From Roseateles violae (GTDB lineage Bacteria > Pseudomonadota > Gammaproteobacteria > Burkholderiales > Burkholderiaceae_C): DNA of 64,000 nt. Both the position numbers and the translations under genes were made by a program. The notes under the pieces were generated by a model. It made no database searches, had not been told where the DNA came from, and saw nothing but the letters and a program-made list of their open reading frames with translations. The stretch is taken from positions 595,203 through 659,202 of the forward strand of contig NZ_JAUHHC010000005.1 in assembly GCF_030410485.1 (NCBI RefSeq). The letters run 5' to 3'. Below, in pieces: positions 17,864 through 26,334 of this stretch (positions within the stretch are counted from its first letter, which is position 1; the number at the start of each line of letters is the position of its first letter).

Positions 17864-20320
17864 TCAGACCGCCTCGAACTGGCGCAGATCGACCTTGGCC
17901 TTGTCGAACTCGAACCAGGGATCGGGTTCGCCGTCGAGCGCGAACTGCAGCTCGGCCCAGAGCTGCTTGCGGCCCTCGGGGTCGTCGAGGATCTTGGCCT
18001 TGACGTGGTCCAGGCCCACGCGCGAGACGTAGTGCACCGTGCGCTCCAGGTACCAGCCCTCCTTGCGGTAGAGCTGCATGAAGGCGCCGGTGTACTCGAG
18101 CACCTCCTCGGCCGTCTTCAGCTTGGTCAGGAAATGCGCGACCTCGGTCTTGATGCCGCCATTGCCGGCCACATACATCTCCCAGCCCGAGTCGACGCCG
18201 ATGATGCCAACGTCCTTGATACCTGCCTCGGCGCAGTTGCGCGGGCAGCCGCTGACGGCGAACTTGACCTTGTGCGGCGCATACATGCGCCACATCGCCC
18301 GCTCGAGGTCCTTGCCCATCCGAGTCGAGTCCTGCGTGCCCATCCGGCACCATTCGCTGCCGACGCAGGTCTTCACCGTGCGCAAGGCCTTGGCATAGGC
18401 ATGGCCCGAGGGCATGCCGATGTCCTTCCAGACATGGACCAGGTCCTCCTTCTTGACGCCCAAGAGGTCGATGCGCTGGCCGCCAGTGACCTTGACGGTC
18501 GGGATCTTGTATTTGTCGACCGCGTCGGCGATGCGCCGCAATTCGTCGGCCGTTGTCTCCCCACCCCACATGCGCGGGACGACAGAATAAGTGCCGTCCT
18601 TCTGGATGTTCGCGTGGCTGCGCTCGTTGATGAAGCGGCTTTGCGGATCGTCCTGCGCCTCCTTGGGCCAGGACGAGATCAGGTAGTAGTTCAGCGCCGG
18701 CCGGCAGCTCGCGCAGCCATTGGGCGTCTTCCAGGCCAGCAGCTTGTAGAGCTGGTCCAGGCTGGTGATGTGCTCCTTGAAGATCGCGTCGCGCACCTCC
18801 TGGTGGCTCAGGTCGGTGCAGGCGCAGATCGCCTTCTTCTTCGGCGCGGCCGAGTAGTCGCCGCCGGCCGTGAACATGATCAGCTGCTCGACCAGGCCGG
18901 TGCAGGAACCGCAGGACGCGCTGGCCTTGGTGTGCTTGCGCACCTCCTCCAGGGTGAACAGGCCCTTGTCCTTGATCGTCTTGCAGATCTTGCCCTTGGA
19001 GACGCCGTTGCAGCCGCAGACCTCGTCGCTGTCGGCCATGGCCGCGGCCTTGTTATGGCCCTGGTGGCCGACGTCGCCGATATTGCTCTCGCCGAACATC
19101 AGCTTGTCGCGGATGTCGGCGATCTTGCGGCCGTCGCGCAAGAGCTTGAAGTACCAGCTGCCGTCGACCGTGTCCCCGTAGAGACAGGCGCCGATCAGCC
19201 GGTCGTCCTTGATCACCAGCTTCTTGTAGACGCCGGCGAAGGGGTCGCTCATCACGATCTCTTCCGTGCCCTCGCCACCCATGAAGTTGCCGGCCGAGAA
19301 CAGGTCGATGCCGGTCACCTTCAGCTTGGTGCTGGTCTGCGAGCCGACGTAACGGCCGATGCCGAACTCGGCCAGATGCGTCGCGCAGACCTTGCCCTGC
19401 TCGAACAGCGGCGCGACCAGGCCGTAGGCGATGCCGCGATGCGCCGCGCATTCGCCGACCGCGTAGATGCGCGGGTCGGTGACCGTCTGCAAGGTGTCGC
19501 TGACGACGATGCCGCGCTTGCAGTGGAGGCCGGCCGATTCGGCCAGCGCCGTGTTCGGGCGGATGCCGGCGGCCATCACGACCAGATCGGCCGGGATCTC
19601 CGTGCCGTCCTTGAACTGCACGGCCCCGACACGCCGGCTAGGCGTGTCGTCCCCATCCTCGCGGCCGTCCTTGCGAGCGATCAAGGCCTGCGTCTGCGCG
19701 CCCAGCAGGAAGCGCAGGCCGCGCTGTTCCAATGACTTGCGCAGCAGGTCGCCGGCCTGGTCGTCCAGCTGGCGCTCCATCAGCCAGCCGGCGATATGGA
19801 CAACGGTCACCTGCATGCCGCGCAGCATCAGGCCGTTGGCCGCCTCCAGGCCCAGGAGTCCTCCGCCGATGACGACCGCATGGCGGTACTTCGTCGCGGC
19901 CTCGATCATTGCATTGGTATCGGCGATGTCGCGGTAGGCGATCACGCCGTCGAGCTCCTTGCCGGGCACCGGCAGGATGAAGGGGCTGGAACCGGTGGCG
20001 ATCAGCAGACGGTCGTACTCGGCCTCGGTGCCGTCGGCGGCGATCACCTTGCGGCGCAGGCGGTCGATCTGCGTGACCTGCTTGCCCAGGTGCAGGGTGA
20101 TGCCGTTGTCCGCATACCAGTCGAGCGGGTTCAAGACGATCTCGTCCAGCGTCTGCTCGCCGGCCAGCACCGGCGAGAGCAGGATGCGGTTGTAGTTCGG
20201 GTGCGGCTCGGCGCCGAATACGGTGATGTCGTACAGGTCCGGAGCGATCTTCAGCAGTTCCTCCAGCGTGCGCACGCCGGCCATGCCGTTGCCCACCATC
20301 ACCAGCTTCATCTTCTTCAT
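17864..20320 (-). CDS. nirB: Nitrite reductase (NADH) large subunit
   Basis: NirB reduces nitrite to ammonium with NADH, using FAD, iron-sulfur clusters and siroheme. The 818-aa product begins MKKMKLVMVGNGMAGVRTLE, the FAD dinucleotide fold. It continues with a second Rossmann motif (AVVIGGGLLGLEAANGL), two BFD-like [2Fe-2S] domains (VCGCNGVSKG with SCGSC, and AICACTDLSH with GCASC), and the siroheme/4Fe-4S domain with CVGSEWCRMG near 650 and SGCPRNCAEAG near 687. I chose the ATG at 20320 because GGAG at 20331-20334 is about 10 bases upstream; the TTG at 20329 is too close to that site, and the inner ATG at 20311 too far. It lies in the middle of the nitrate operon. Confidence 0.96.
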   Translation of the reverse strand: MKKMKLVMVGNGMAGVRTLEELLKIAPDLYDITVFGAEPHPNYNRILLSPVLAGEQTLDEIVLNPLDWYADNGITLHLGKQVTQIDRLRRKVIAADGTEAEYDRLLIATGSSPFILPVPGKELDGVIAYRDIADTNAMIEAATKYRHAVVIGGGLLGLEAANGLMLRGMQVTVVHIAGWLMERQLDDQAGDLLRKSLEQRGLRFLLGAQTQALIARKDGREDGDDTPSRRVGAVQFKDGTEIPADLVVMAAGIRPNTALAESAGLHCKRGIVVSDTLQTVTDPRIYAVGECAAHRGIAYGLVAPLFEQGKVCATHLAEFGIGRYVGSQTSTKLKVTGIDLFSAGNFMGGEGTEEIVMSDPFAGVYKKLVIKDDRLIGACLYGDTVDGSWYFKLLRDGRKIADIRDKLMFGESNIGDVGHQGHNKAAAMADSDEVCGCNGVSKGKICKTIKDKGLFTLEEVRKHTKASASCGSCTGLVEQLIMFTAGGDYSAAPKKKAICACTDLSHQEVRDAIFKEHITSLDQLYKLLAWKTPNGCASCRPALNYYLISSWPKEAQDDPQSRFINERSHANIQKDGTYSVVPRMWGGETTADELRRIADAVDKYKIPTVKVTGGQRIDLLGVKKEDLVHVWKDIGMPSGHAYAKALRTVKTCVGSEWCRMGTQDSTRMGKDLERAMWRMYAPHKVKFAVSGCPRNCAEAGIKDVGIIGVDSGWEMYVAGNGGIKTEVAHFLTKLKTAEEVLEYTGAFMQLYRKEGWYLERTVHYVSRVGLDHVKAKILDDPEGRKQLWAELQFALDGEPDPWFEFDKAKVDLRQFEAV

Positions 20321-20352
20321 GATCTGCAATCTCCGGGCAAGGACGCGCCGCC

Positions 20353-21168
20353 TCAGGCCGCCTGTTTCTCGACGTGGCTGTGGCGCGTGTAGAGGAAATC
20401 GATCACCGCCTTGCGCGCGTGGACGTAGGCCGGGTCCTCGGCCAGCTCGACGCGGTCGCGCGGGCGCGGGATGTCGACCTCGAGGATCTCGCCGATAGTC
20501 GCGGCCGGCCCGTTGGTCATCATCACGATGCGATCGGACAACAGCACCGCCTCGTCGACATCGTGGGTGACCATGACGACGGTGCTGTGCGTGCGCGCGA
20601 CGATCTTCAGCAGCTCGTCCTGCAGCCTGGCGCGCGTCAGCGCATCGAGCGCGCCGAAGGGTTCGTCCATCAGCAGCACCTTGGGCTCCATCGCCAGCGC
20701 ACGGGCAATGCCGACGCGCTGCTTCATGCCGCCCGAGATCTCGTGCGGGCGTTTGAACATCGCGTGGCTCATGCCGACCAGGGCCAGCGCCGCGTCGGTG
20801 CGCTCGGCCAGCTTGCGCTTCATCTCATGCCTGCCGAACACCGACTCGACGCCGAGGTAGACGTTCTCGAAGCTGCTGAGCCAGGGCAGCAGCGAATGGT
20901 TCTGGAACACGACGGCGCGCTCGGGACCGGGCTCGGTGATCTCGCGGTTCTCGCACAGCAGCACGCCGCGCGTCGGCCGGATCAGGCCGGCGATCAGATT
21001 CAAGAGCGTGCTCTTGCCGCAGCCCGAATGGCCGATCAAGGTCATGAACTCGCCCTGGCGCACCTGCAGATCGATGTCGCGCAAGGCGTGGAAGGAGCCC
21101 TTTCGGGTGTTGAACACCATCTCGGCGCCCTGCACTTCGATGAAGGGTTTGTTGCTGCTCGCGTTCAT
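20353..21168 (-). CDS. nrtD: Nitrate ABC transporter, ATP-binding protein
   Basis: This is the ATPase of a nitrate/nitrite importer. The 271-aa product has Walker A GHSGCGKST near 45-53, the Q-loop (AVVFQNHSLLPWLSS), the signature SGGMKQRVGIARAL and Walker B LLMDEPFGALDA, followed by the switch His (MVTHDVDEA). It belongs to the NrtD/NasD/SsuB class that pairs with a single permease homodimer. It starts 3 bases after nrtB. There is no NrtC-type fused solute-binding domain, so this is the simple NrtABD arrangement of proteobacteria. Confidence 0.94.
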   Translation of the reverse strand: MNASSNKPFIEVQGAEMVFNTRKGSFHALRDIDLQVRQGEFMTLIGHSGCGKSTLLNLIAGLIRPTRGVLLCENREITEPGPERAVVFQNHSLLPWLSSFENVYLGVESVFGRHEMKRKLAERTDAALALVGMSHAMFKRPHEISGGMKQRVGIARALAMEPKVLLMDEPFGALDALTRARLQDELLKIVARTHSTVVMVTHDVDEAVLLSDRIVMMTNGPAATIGEILEVDIPRPRDRVELAEDPAYVHARKAVIDFLYTRHSHVEKQAA

Positions 21169-21171
21169 GGC

Positions 21172-22071
21172 TCAGTCCTCGTACGAGAAGTGCTTGGCGA
21201 TGCTCATCAGCGCCCATTCGAGCAGCAGGCCGACGATGCCGATGACGAAGATCGCGATGATGATGTGCTGGACGTTCAGGTTGTTCCACTCGTCCCAGAC
21301 CCAGAAACCGATGCCGACGCCGCCGGTCAGCATCTCGGCCGCGACGATCACCAGCCAGGCGGTGCCGACCGAGAGCCGCACGCCGGTCAACATATAGGGC
21401 AGCACGGCGGGGAAGAGGATCTTGCTGACGATCTTCCATTCGCTCAGCTTGAGCACGCGGGCGACGTTCAGATAGTCCTCCGGCACCCGCTGCACGCCGA
21501 CGGCCGTGTTGACGACCATGGGCCAGATCGAGCAGATGAAGATGGTCCAGATCGCCGCCGGATTCGCGCTCTTGAAGACCAGCAGGCCGATCGGCAACCA
21601 GCCCAGTGGCGAGACCGGTTTCAAGAGGCTAATCAGCGGCGAGACCATGCGGCTGGCGAACTCGAAGCGGCCGATGACGAAGCCCAGCGGGATACCGACC
21701 AGGGCCGCGAGGCCGAAGCCCAGGCCCACGCGCTGCAGCGAGAACAGGATGTTCCAGCCTATGCCCTGGTCGTTCGGCCCATTGCTGTAGAAGGGGTCGG
21801 CGAACAGCTTGAGGGCGGCAGCCAAGGTGGCGGCCGGCGTGGGAAAGCTGCCGCCCTTTTGGGTCAGCAAAGCCCAGACGCCGACCAGCAGGGCCAGGCC
21901 CAGCAGCGGCGGCAGCACGCGCATCCAGACACTGTTCATGTCCAGCGGGCGCCGCGCCTTGACGGGCTTGGCTGCGACCGCAGCCACTGCTTCCGCGGCC
22001 GGCAGAGCCACGCTCACCGGCGCCGCAGCGCCTGCGTGCTCACGGGGGGAATGAAAGACTGCACTGACCAT
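21172..22071 (-). CDS. nrtB: Nitrate ABC transporter, permease
   Basis: This is the inner-membrane channel subunit of the nitrate importer, 299 aa. After an Ala/Pro-rich cytoplasmic N-terminus of about 45 residues there are about six membrane segments, beginning VLPPLLGLALLVGVWALLT. The EAA loop that docks the ATPase is AARVLKLSEWKIVSKILFPA with flanking residues near 195-225, close to the NrtB/SsuC consensus. It starts 13 bases after nrtA and 3 bases before nrtD, so the three are translated as a unit. Confidence 0.94.
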   Translation of the reverse strand: MVSAVFHSPREHAGAAAPVSVALPAAEAVAAVAAKPVKARRPLDMNSVWMRVLPPLLGLALLVGVWALLTQKGGSFPTPAATLAAALKLFADPFYSNGPNDQGIGWNILFSLQRVGLGFGLAALVGIPLGFVIGRFEFASRMVSPLISLLKPVSPLGWLPIGLLVFKSANPAAIWTIFICSIWPMVVNTAVGVQRVPEDYLNVARVLKLSEWKIVSKILFPAVLPYMLTGVRLSVGTAWLVIVAAEMLTGGVGIGFWVWDEWNNLNVQHIIIAIFVIGIVGLLLEWALMSIAKHFSYED

Positions 22072-22084
22072 TTCATGCTCCTCA

Positions 22085-23305
22085 TCAAGCCTTGACCTTG
22101 AACGAATCGGCGTACTTGGCGGGGTCCTTGCCGTCCCAGACCACGCCGTCGATCAGCTTGGAACTGCGCAGCGGGTCCTTGGGCACGGCCACCTTCAGCT
22201 GGGCCGCGGCTTCCTTGTAGAGATCGATCTGGTTGATCTGCTTGGCGACGCCCAGATAGTCGGGATGCTCCTTCAAGAGGCCCCAGCGCTTGTGCTGGGT
22301 GAGGAACCACATGCCGTCGCTCAGGTAAGGGAAGTTCACCGAACCGTCATTGAAGAACTTCATGTGATTCGGGTCGTCCCAGGTCTTGCCCAGACCGTTC
22401 TGGTAGCGGCCGAGGATGCGCTGGTTGATCGCGTCGACGCCGGTGTTGACATAGCTTTTCTCGGCGATCGTGTCGGCCATCTTCAGCTTGTTCGTGAGGC
22501 CCGCGTCGATCCAGCGGCCGGCCTCCAGCACCGCCATCACGACGGCGCGCGCGGTGTTCGGGTATTTCTTGACGAAGTCGGCCGTGCAGCCGAGCACCTT
22601 CTCCGGATGGTCCTTCCAGATGTCCTGCGTCGTCACCGCGGTGATGCCGATGCCGTCCATGATCGCGCGGTGGCCCCAGGGCTCGCCGACGCAGTAGCCG
22701 TCCATATTGCCGACCCGCATATTCGCCACCATCTGCGGCGGCGGCACGGTGATGACTTTCGCGTCCTTCATCGGATTGACGCCGACGCTGGCCAGCCAGT
22801 AGTACAGCCACATCGCGTGGGTGCCGGTCGGGAAGGTCTGGGCGAAGGTGTATTCGCGCTTCTCGGCCGCCATCGCCTTGGCCAGCGAGGCGCCGTCGAC
22901 GGCGCCCTTGTCGGCCAGCTTCTTCGACAGCGTGATCGCCTGGCCGTTGTTGTTCAGCGTCATCAGCACGGCCATGTCCTTCTTCGGGCCGCCCAGGCCA
23001 AGGTGCACGCCGTAGACCAGGCCGTAGAGCACATGGGCCATGTCCAGCTCGCCATTGACCAGCTTGTCGCGCACGCCGGCCCAGGAGGCCTCCTTGGTCG
23101 GCACGATCTTGATGCCGTACTTCTTGTCGAAGCCCAGCACCGAGGCCATCACGACCGAGGCGCAGTCGGTCAGCGGGATGAAGCCGATCCGCACCTCCTC
23201 CTTCTCCGGCTTGTCCGAGCCGGCGGCCCAGACCTGCGGGGCCACCAGGCTGCCGCCGACGGCGGCCGCGCCGCCGACCAAGAGCTTGCGCCGCGCTTCA
23301 CTCAT
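22085..23305 (-). CDS. nrtA: Nitrate ABC transporter, substrate-binding protein with Tat signal
   Basis: NrtA is the periplasmic nitrate/nitrite receptor. The 406-aa product starts MSEARRKLLVGGAAAVGGSL, a Tat-type signal (twin Arg, then a hydrophobic stretch ending APQVWA). The mature part is the NrtA/CmpA fold: RIGFIPLTDCASVVMASVLG, then AHVLYGLVYGVHLGLGG, and the C-terminal conserved FPYLSDGMWFLTQ. I chose the ATG at 23305 because AAAGGAGG lies 6-12 bases upstream. An in-frame start at 23503 would lie upstream of the predicted promoter. It heads the nitrate operon behind the leader described separately. The signal peptide separates it from NasS, the cytoplasmic sensor relative. Confidence 0.93.
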   Translation of the reverse strand: MSEARRKLLVGGAAAVGGSLVAPQVWAAGSDKPEKEEVRIGFIPLTDCASVVMASVLGFDKKYGIKIVPTKEASWAGVRDKLVNGELDMAHVLYGLVYGVHLGLGGPKKDMAVLMTLNNNGQAITLSKKLADKGAVDGASLAKAMAAEKREYTFAQTFPTGTHAMWLYYWLASVGVNPMKDAKVITVPPPQMVANMRVGNMDGYCVGEPWGHRAIMDGIGITAVTTQDIWKDHPEKVLGCTADFVKKYPNTARAVVMAVLEAGRWIDAGLTNKLKMADTIAEKSYVNTGVDAINQRILGRYQNGLGKTWDDPNHMKFFNDGSVNFPYLSDGMWFLTQHKRWGLLKEHPDYLGVAKQINQIDLYKEAAAQLKVAVPKDPLRSSKLIDGVVWDGKDPAKYADSFKVKA

Positions 23306-23350
23306 CAGACCCTCCTTTGCCACCTGTCCCATGCCAACCTCCGAAGACAT

Positions 23351-23411
23351 AAATAAAAAAGGCGTCGCGATCGCAGCGCACCCGCAAGCGGGGCACAGCA
23401 GATCGGACGCC
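23351..23411 (-). terminator. Attenuator terminator in the nitrate operon leader
   Basis: On the minus strand GGCGTCCGATC (23411-23401) pairs with GATCGCGACGCC (23372-23361) with one bulged C, followed by TTTTTTATTT at 23360-23351: a strong intrinsic terminator 45 bases before the nrtA start. Its 5' arm shares bases with the second hexaloop hairpin (23405-23418), so the two cannot form together. Confidence 0.85.
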
Positions 23412-23458
23412 TTTGTCCTAGAACCTTGTGCAGAGCGAGGCCCACGCCGTTGCGGGCC
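23405..23458 (-). promoter_or_regulatory. Dual hexaloop ANTAR-target RNA in the nrtA leader
   Basis: Two hairpins are read on the minus strand. P1 (23458-23439) is a 7-bp stem GGCCCGC/GTGGGCC closing the loop AACGGC. P2 (23418-23405) is a 4-bp stem GGAC/GTCC closing the loop AAAGGC. Both loops have six bases with A at position 1 and G at position 4, the signature of ANTAR-protein target RNAs. The linker is 20 bases, and P2 overlaps the terminator stem. NasT, encoded directly upstream, is an ANTAR protein, so it is the obvious ligand. The structure was folded by eye. Confidence 0.8.
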
Positions 23459-23471
23459 ACATCGGACATTG

Positions 23472-23487
23472 AGCAGAAAGCGTGCCA
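23472..23487 (-). promoter_or_regulatory. Sigma-54-type promoter of the nitrate operon
   Basis: TGGCACGCTTTCTGCT on the minus strand matches the -24/-12 pattern TGGCACG-N4-TTGCW, with GG and GC exactly 10 bases apart. The predicted start is near 23461, two to four bases before hairpin P1, which is the expected geometry for a leader that begins with its regulatory RNA. A half-site GCACCAACTTGG near 23553-23565, about 95 bases upstream of that start, could be part of an NtrC enhancer site; that last point is weak. Confidence 0.7.
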
Positions 23488-23583
23488 GCGGATTGGCGCT
23501 CATTTGCGCCTGCGGCAGGCCGCTCGCGCACCGTTTGCCGGCAGCGCTCGCCCAAGTTGGTGCGATTGATGCTGCGAACGGGC

Positions 23584-24186
23584 TCAGGAACGCAGCAGAT
23601 CCTGCGCGTCGATGATGCGTTCGGCCAGTTCGGCCAGCGGCACGCCGCGGTCCATCGCCATCCGGCGCAGGCGCTTGTAGGCGGCGTCCTCGTCCAGGCC
23701 CTGCTCGCTCATCAATATGCCCTTGGCCCGCTCGACGCGCTTGCGTGCCGTCAGCTGGGCCTGGGCCTGGCTCAGCTCCTGGCGCAGGGCCAGGTCCTGC
23801 TCGAAGCGCGCGATCGCCACCTGCAGCACGGGGCTCAGCCGCTCCGGCCGCAGACCGGCGATCACATAGGCGCTGACGCCGGCCTTCAGCGCGCGGCGCA
23901 TCGGATCGTCGCCGCCGTCCTCGGCGAAGACGACGACCGGCCGCGGCATCTGGCTGTTCAGCAGCGCCAGGTTCTCCATCGTGTCGCGGGTCGGCGACTC
24001 CGCGTCGACGATGACGACATCGGGTCGCAGCCGCAGCACGCAGTCATGGATCAGGGTCGCCGAATCGATCACGCCGACGACCTCGCAGCCCTGGCGCACC
24101 AGCTCCTGCCGGATCAGCTCGACACGATGGGCGCCGTCGTCGATCAGCAGGATGCGCAGGCTGCGGTGGGAATCGGCGTGGTTCAC
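23584..24186 (-). CDS. nasT: Nitrate regulatory ANTAR antiterminator NasT
   Basis: NasT binds leader RNA and prevents termination when nitrate or nitrite is present. The 200-aa product has a receiver-like domain (ILLIDDGAHRVELIRQEL near 12-30; VVIVDAESPTRDTMENL holds the acceptor-like Asp region) and a C-terminal ANTAR domain near 140-190 (ARKRVERAKGILMSEQGL, then AYKRLRRMAMDRGVPLAELA). It lies 278 bases upstream of nrtA on the same strand. The partner NasS, which holds NasT inactive without nitrate in Azotobacter-type systems, is not in this window. The gene follows an unrelated MFS gene by 30 bases and may share its transcript. Confidence 0.93.
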   Translation of the reverse strand: MNHADSHRSLRILLIDDGAHRVELIRQELVRQGCEVVGVIDSATLIHDCVLRLRPDVVIVDAESPTRDTMENLALLNSQMPRPVVVFAEDGGDDPMRRALKAGVSAYVIAGLRPERLSPVLQVAIARFEQDLALRQELSQAQAQLTARKRVERAKGILMSEQGLDEDAAYKRLRRMAMDRGVPLAELAERIIDAQDLLRS

Positions 24187-24216
24187 GCCAGCGTCGCCGC
24201 AAGAAGCGTGCCGTAA

Positions 24217-25494
24217 CTAGCGCTGGGCCAGGTAGGCGATGCGCCGGATCGGCGTGAACAGCGTACCGATGCTGACGACGGCCAGCAGGCACAGCGCCGC
24301 GGCCGTGAACAGCTCGGTCACGTCCAGCACGCGCAACGCCGCGCCGGCCGCCGCCGCGGCCAGCGGCGCCAGGCCCATCACGATGAACATGAACAGCGCC
24401 ATGCTGCGGCCGAGCATGGCCGGGGCGATGCGGCGCTGCAGCCAGCTGAACACCGCCACCTGCATGAAGCCGGCCAAGGCGCCCAGCGGCAGCAAGAGCG
24501 CCGCGCCCTGCCAGGCGGCATGAACATGACCGAAGACCAGGAACACGCCGCCGGCGACGGCGTCGATCAGCAGCAGCGTGCCGCCCAGCGTGGACAGCCG
24601 CCACTGCGGTCGCAGGCCCGAGACGGCCATGCCGGCCAGCATGCCCAGACCATGGACCGCCAGCATCAGGCCCAGCGAGGCAGCGCCGCCGGGCAGGCGC
24701 TCGCTGGCCAGCACCGGCAGTGCGACCTGGATGGGCCCGCCGACGAAGAAGGCGATTGCCGCGAAATACAGGAGCAGCGCGCGCAACTCGCGATCGGCCC
24801 AGCAGCTGCGCAAGGCCTCGGCGATCGCCGCGAAGACCGGCTGCCGCGTCTTGGCCGCGGCAGACGCCGTGCGCACGCGCATCAGCGTCCAGGCCGAGAC
24901 CGCGAAGCTCAGCGCGTCGAAGCCGAAGGCCAGCGCCAAGCCGCGAGCGCTCAGCCCCGGTTCGCCGCCGCCGGCCACCAGCAGGCCGGCCAGCACCGGA
25001 CCCAGCAGCAGCACCGTCTGGCGCGCGGCCATCATCAGGCCATTGGCCGGCTGCAAGAGTTCGGCCGGCACGGCCTGCGGCAGGATCGCGCTGCCGGCCG
25101 GGTAGCTGAAGGCGGTGGCCAGGCCGATCGCCAGGCTCAGGGCATAGACGGCCGGCAGCGTGGCCGCGCCGCTGATCACCAGCGCCGCCAGCAGGGCCAG
25201 CAGCGCGGCGTTGATCCATTTGGTCAGCAGCAGCACCGTCTTCGGCGAATGGCGGTCGACGATGGCGCCGCCGACGAGGATGAAGCCCGCGCGCGGCAGA
25301 CTGCCCAGCGCCAGCACCGTGCCCAGCACCAGGGGATCGCGGTCGATGGCCATCACCAGCCAGGGCAAGGCCAGCAGGGTGAACTGGTCGCCCAGCATGG
25401 ACAGCAGGCCGCCGGCGATCAGCCAGCGGAAGTTCGCATTGGCGAGCAGCGCGCGGCGCGCGGCGCTTGCGACGGCGGGTGCTGGCGTACTCAT
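24217..25494 (-). CDS. MFS transporter
   Basis: This is an inner-membrane secondary transporter of 425 aa with about 12 hydrophobic helices. It belongs to the drug-efflux-like MFS group (FRWLIAGGLLSMLGDQFTLLALPW at the start, GGAIVDRHSPKTVLLLTKW in the first cytoplasmic loop). The start ATG at 25494 overlaps the end of the upstream MerR-type regulator gene by 4 bases, so the two are translationally coupled. Pairing with a TipA-like regulator suggests export of a small toxic molecule that also acts as inducer. The substrate cannot be read from sequence. Confidence 0.9.
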   Translation of the reverse strand: MSTPAPAVASAARRALLANANFRWLIAGGLLSMLGDQFTLLALPWLVMAIDRDPLVLGTVLALGSLPRAGFILVGGAIVDRHSPKTVLLLTKWINAALLALLAALVISGAATLPAVYALSLAIGLATAFSYPAGSAILPQAVPAELLQPANGLMMAARQTVLLLGPVLAGLLVAGGGEPGLSARGLALAFGFDALSFAVSAWTLMRVRTASAAAKTRQPVFAAIAEALRSCWADRELRALLLYFAAIAFFVGGPIQVALPVLASERLPGGAASLGLMLAVHGLGMLAGMAVSGLRPQWRLSTLGGTLLLIDAVAGGVFLVFGHVHAAWQGAALLLPLGALAGFMQVAVFSWLQRRIAPAMLGRSMALFMFIVMGLAPLAAAAAGAALRVLDVTELFTAAALCLLAVVSIGTLFTPIRRIAYLAQR

Positions 25495-26243
25495 GTCTTC
25501 TCCTCCTTGTTCAGTGCCGCCAGCGTCTGCTTCGAGCGGCGCAGATAGTCGAGCAGGGCCGGCGTGACGCCGGTCTGACGGCTCAGCTCGGGCTCGGCCG
25601 CATACATGCGCTGCATCGTTTCGCGCATCTCGGGCGCGAACTGGAGGAACTGCTGCTGCAGTTCGAGCCAGCGACTGACGATTGCCTGCACCGACGGGTC
25701 GGCCGGCTCGGTGCCGGCGTTCATCGCCGCCGTTGCCCGCGCGACCAGGCTCGGCCATTCGGCCTCGACGGCCTCGCGCTGGGCCGCGGGCATGGCTTGC
25801 CAGCCGCGCCGCAGCTCGCGCAGCTGCTCGGCGCTCAGATGGCGCTCCTGGATGCCGCGCACGGCCATCGCATCCAGCAGCACCTGCACCGCATCGCCGC
25901 CGTCGCCATGCAACTCGAGCCGCCGGGCCGCATTGCGCAAGGTCTGCAGCAGCATCTCCTGGGTCTGCAGCTGGGCCTCGATCTGCGCGATCTGGGCCTG
26001 CAGCACGGCCGCCAGCGGCTGCGGCCCCTCGCCGTCCAGCAGCGGCGCGATCTCCTTCAGCGACAGGCCGGCATCGCGCAGGGCCAGCACGCGATGCAGG
26101 CGCAAGACATCGGCCTCGCCATAGCGGCGATAGCCGGCCTCGCTGCGGCCGGAGGCGCGCAAGAGGCCCAGCGCCTCGTAGTGATGCAGCGTGCGGACCG
26201 TCAGCCCCGCGCGCCGGGCCAGCTCTCCAACCGTCAGTTCCAT
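25491..26243 (-). CDS. MerR-family regulator, TipA type
   Basis: The 250-aa product begins MELTVGELARRAGLTVRTLH, the MerR winged HTH (about 3-72: HYEALGLLRASGRSEAGYRRYGEADVLRL), then a coiled-coil dimer helix to about 120 and a C-terminal effector domain resembling TipAS (AAMNAGTEPADPSVQAIVSRWLEL, EMRETMQRMYAAEPE). Such proteins activate promoters with a 19-bp spacer, and one is present directly upstream at 26270-26300. The gene is coupled to the MFS gene downstream. No Cys metal-site motif is seen, so the ligand is likely organic. Confidence 0.92.
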   Translation of the reverse strand: MELTVGELARRAGLTVRTLHHYEALGLLRASGRSEAGYRRYGEADVLRLHRVLALRDAGLSLKEIAPLLDGEGPQPLAAVLQAQIAQIEAQLQTQEMLLQTLRNAARRLELHGDGGDAVQVLLDAMAVRGIQERHLSAEQLRELRRGWQAMPAAQREAVEAEWPSLVARATAAMNAGTEPADPSVQAIVSRWLELQQQFLQFAPEMRETMQRMYAAEPELSRQTGVTPALLDYLRRSKQTLAALNKEEKT

Positions 26244-26269
26244 GGGTGTCCCTCAGCGATGAGGCCCGC

Positions 26270-26300
26270 ATGATGAACCCTGACCTTGCGTCAGGGTCAA
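26270..26300 (-). promoter_or_regulatory. MerR-type promoter with 19-bp spacer
   Basis: On the minus strand the -35 TTGACC (26300-26295) and a -10-like CATCAT (26275-26270) are 19 bases apart, the hallmark of MerR-activated promoters. Between them lies the perfect inverted repeat ACCCTGAC-N5-GTCAGGGT (26277-26297 on the plus strand). It sits 27 bases upstream of the MerR gene, so autoregulation of the regulator-exporter pair is likely. Confidence 0.75.
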
Positions 26301-26334
26301 GCGCCTAAACGGCGAATCTCCGGCTCTTGGCGAA

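Noticed and set aside
23306..23503. N-terminal extension of nrtA to an ATG at 23503
   Set aside because: It would start upstream of the sigma-54 promoter and read through the hairpins and terminator; the ATG at 23305 has AAAGGAGG and gives a proper Tat signal.
23495..23510. A 5-bp stem with hexaloop AAATGA upstream of the nrtA leader hairpins
   Set aside because: It lies upstream of the predicted transcription start and lacks G at loop position 4, so it is not part of the ANTAR target.
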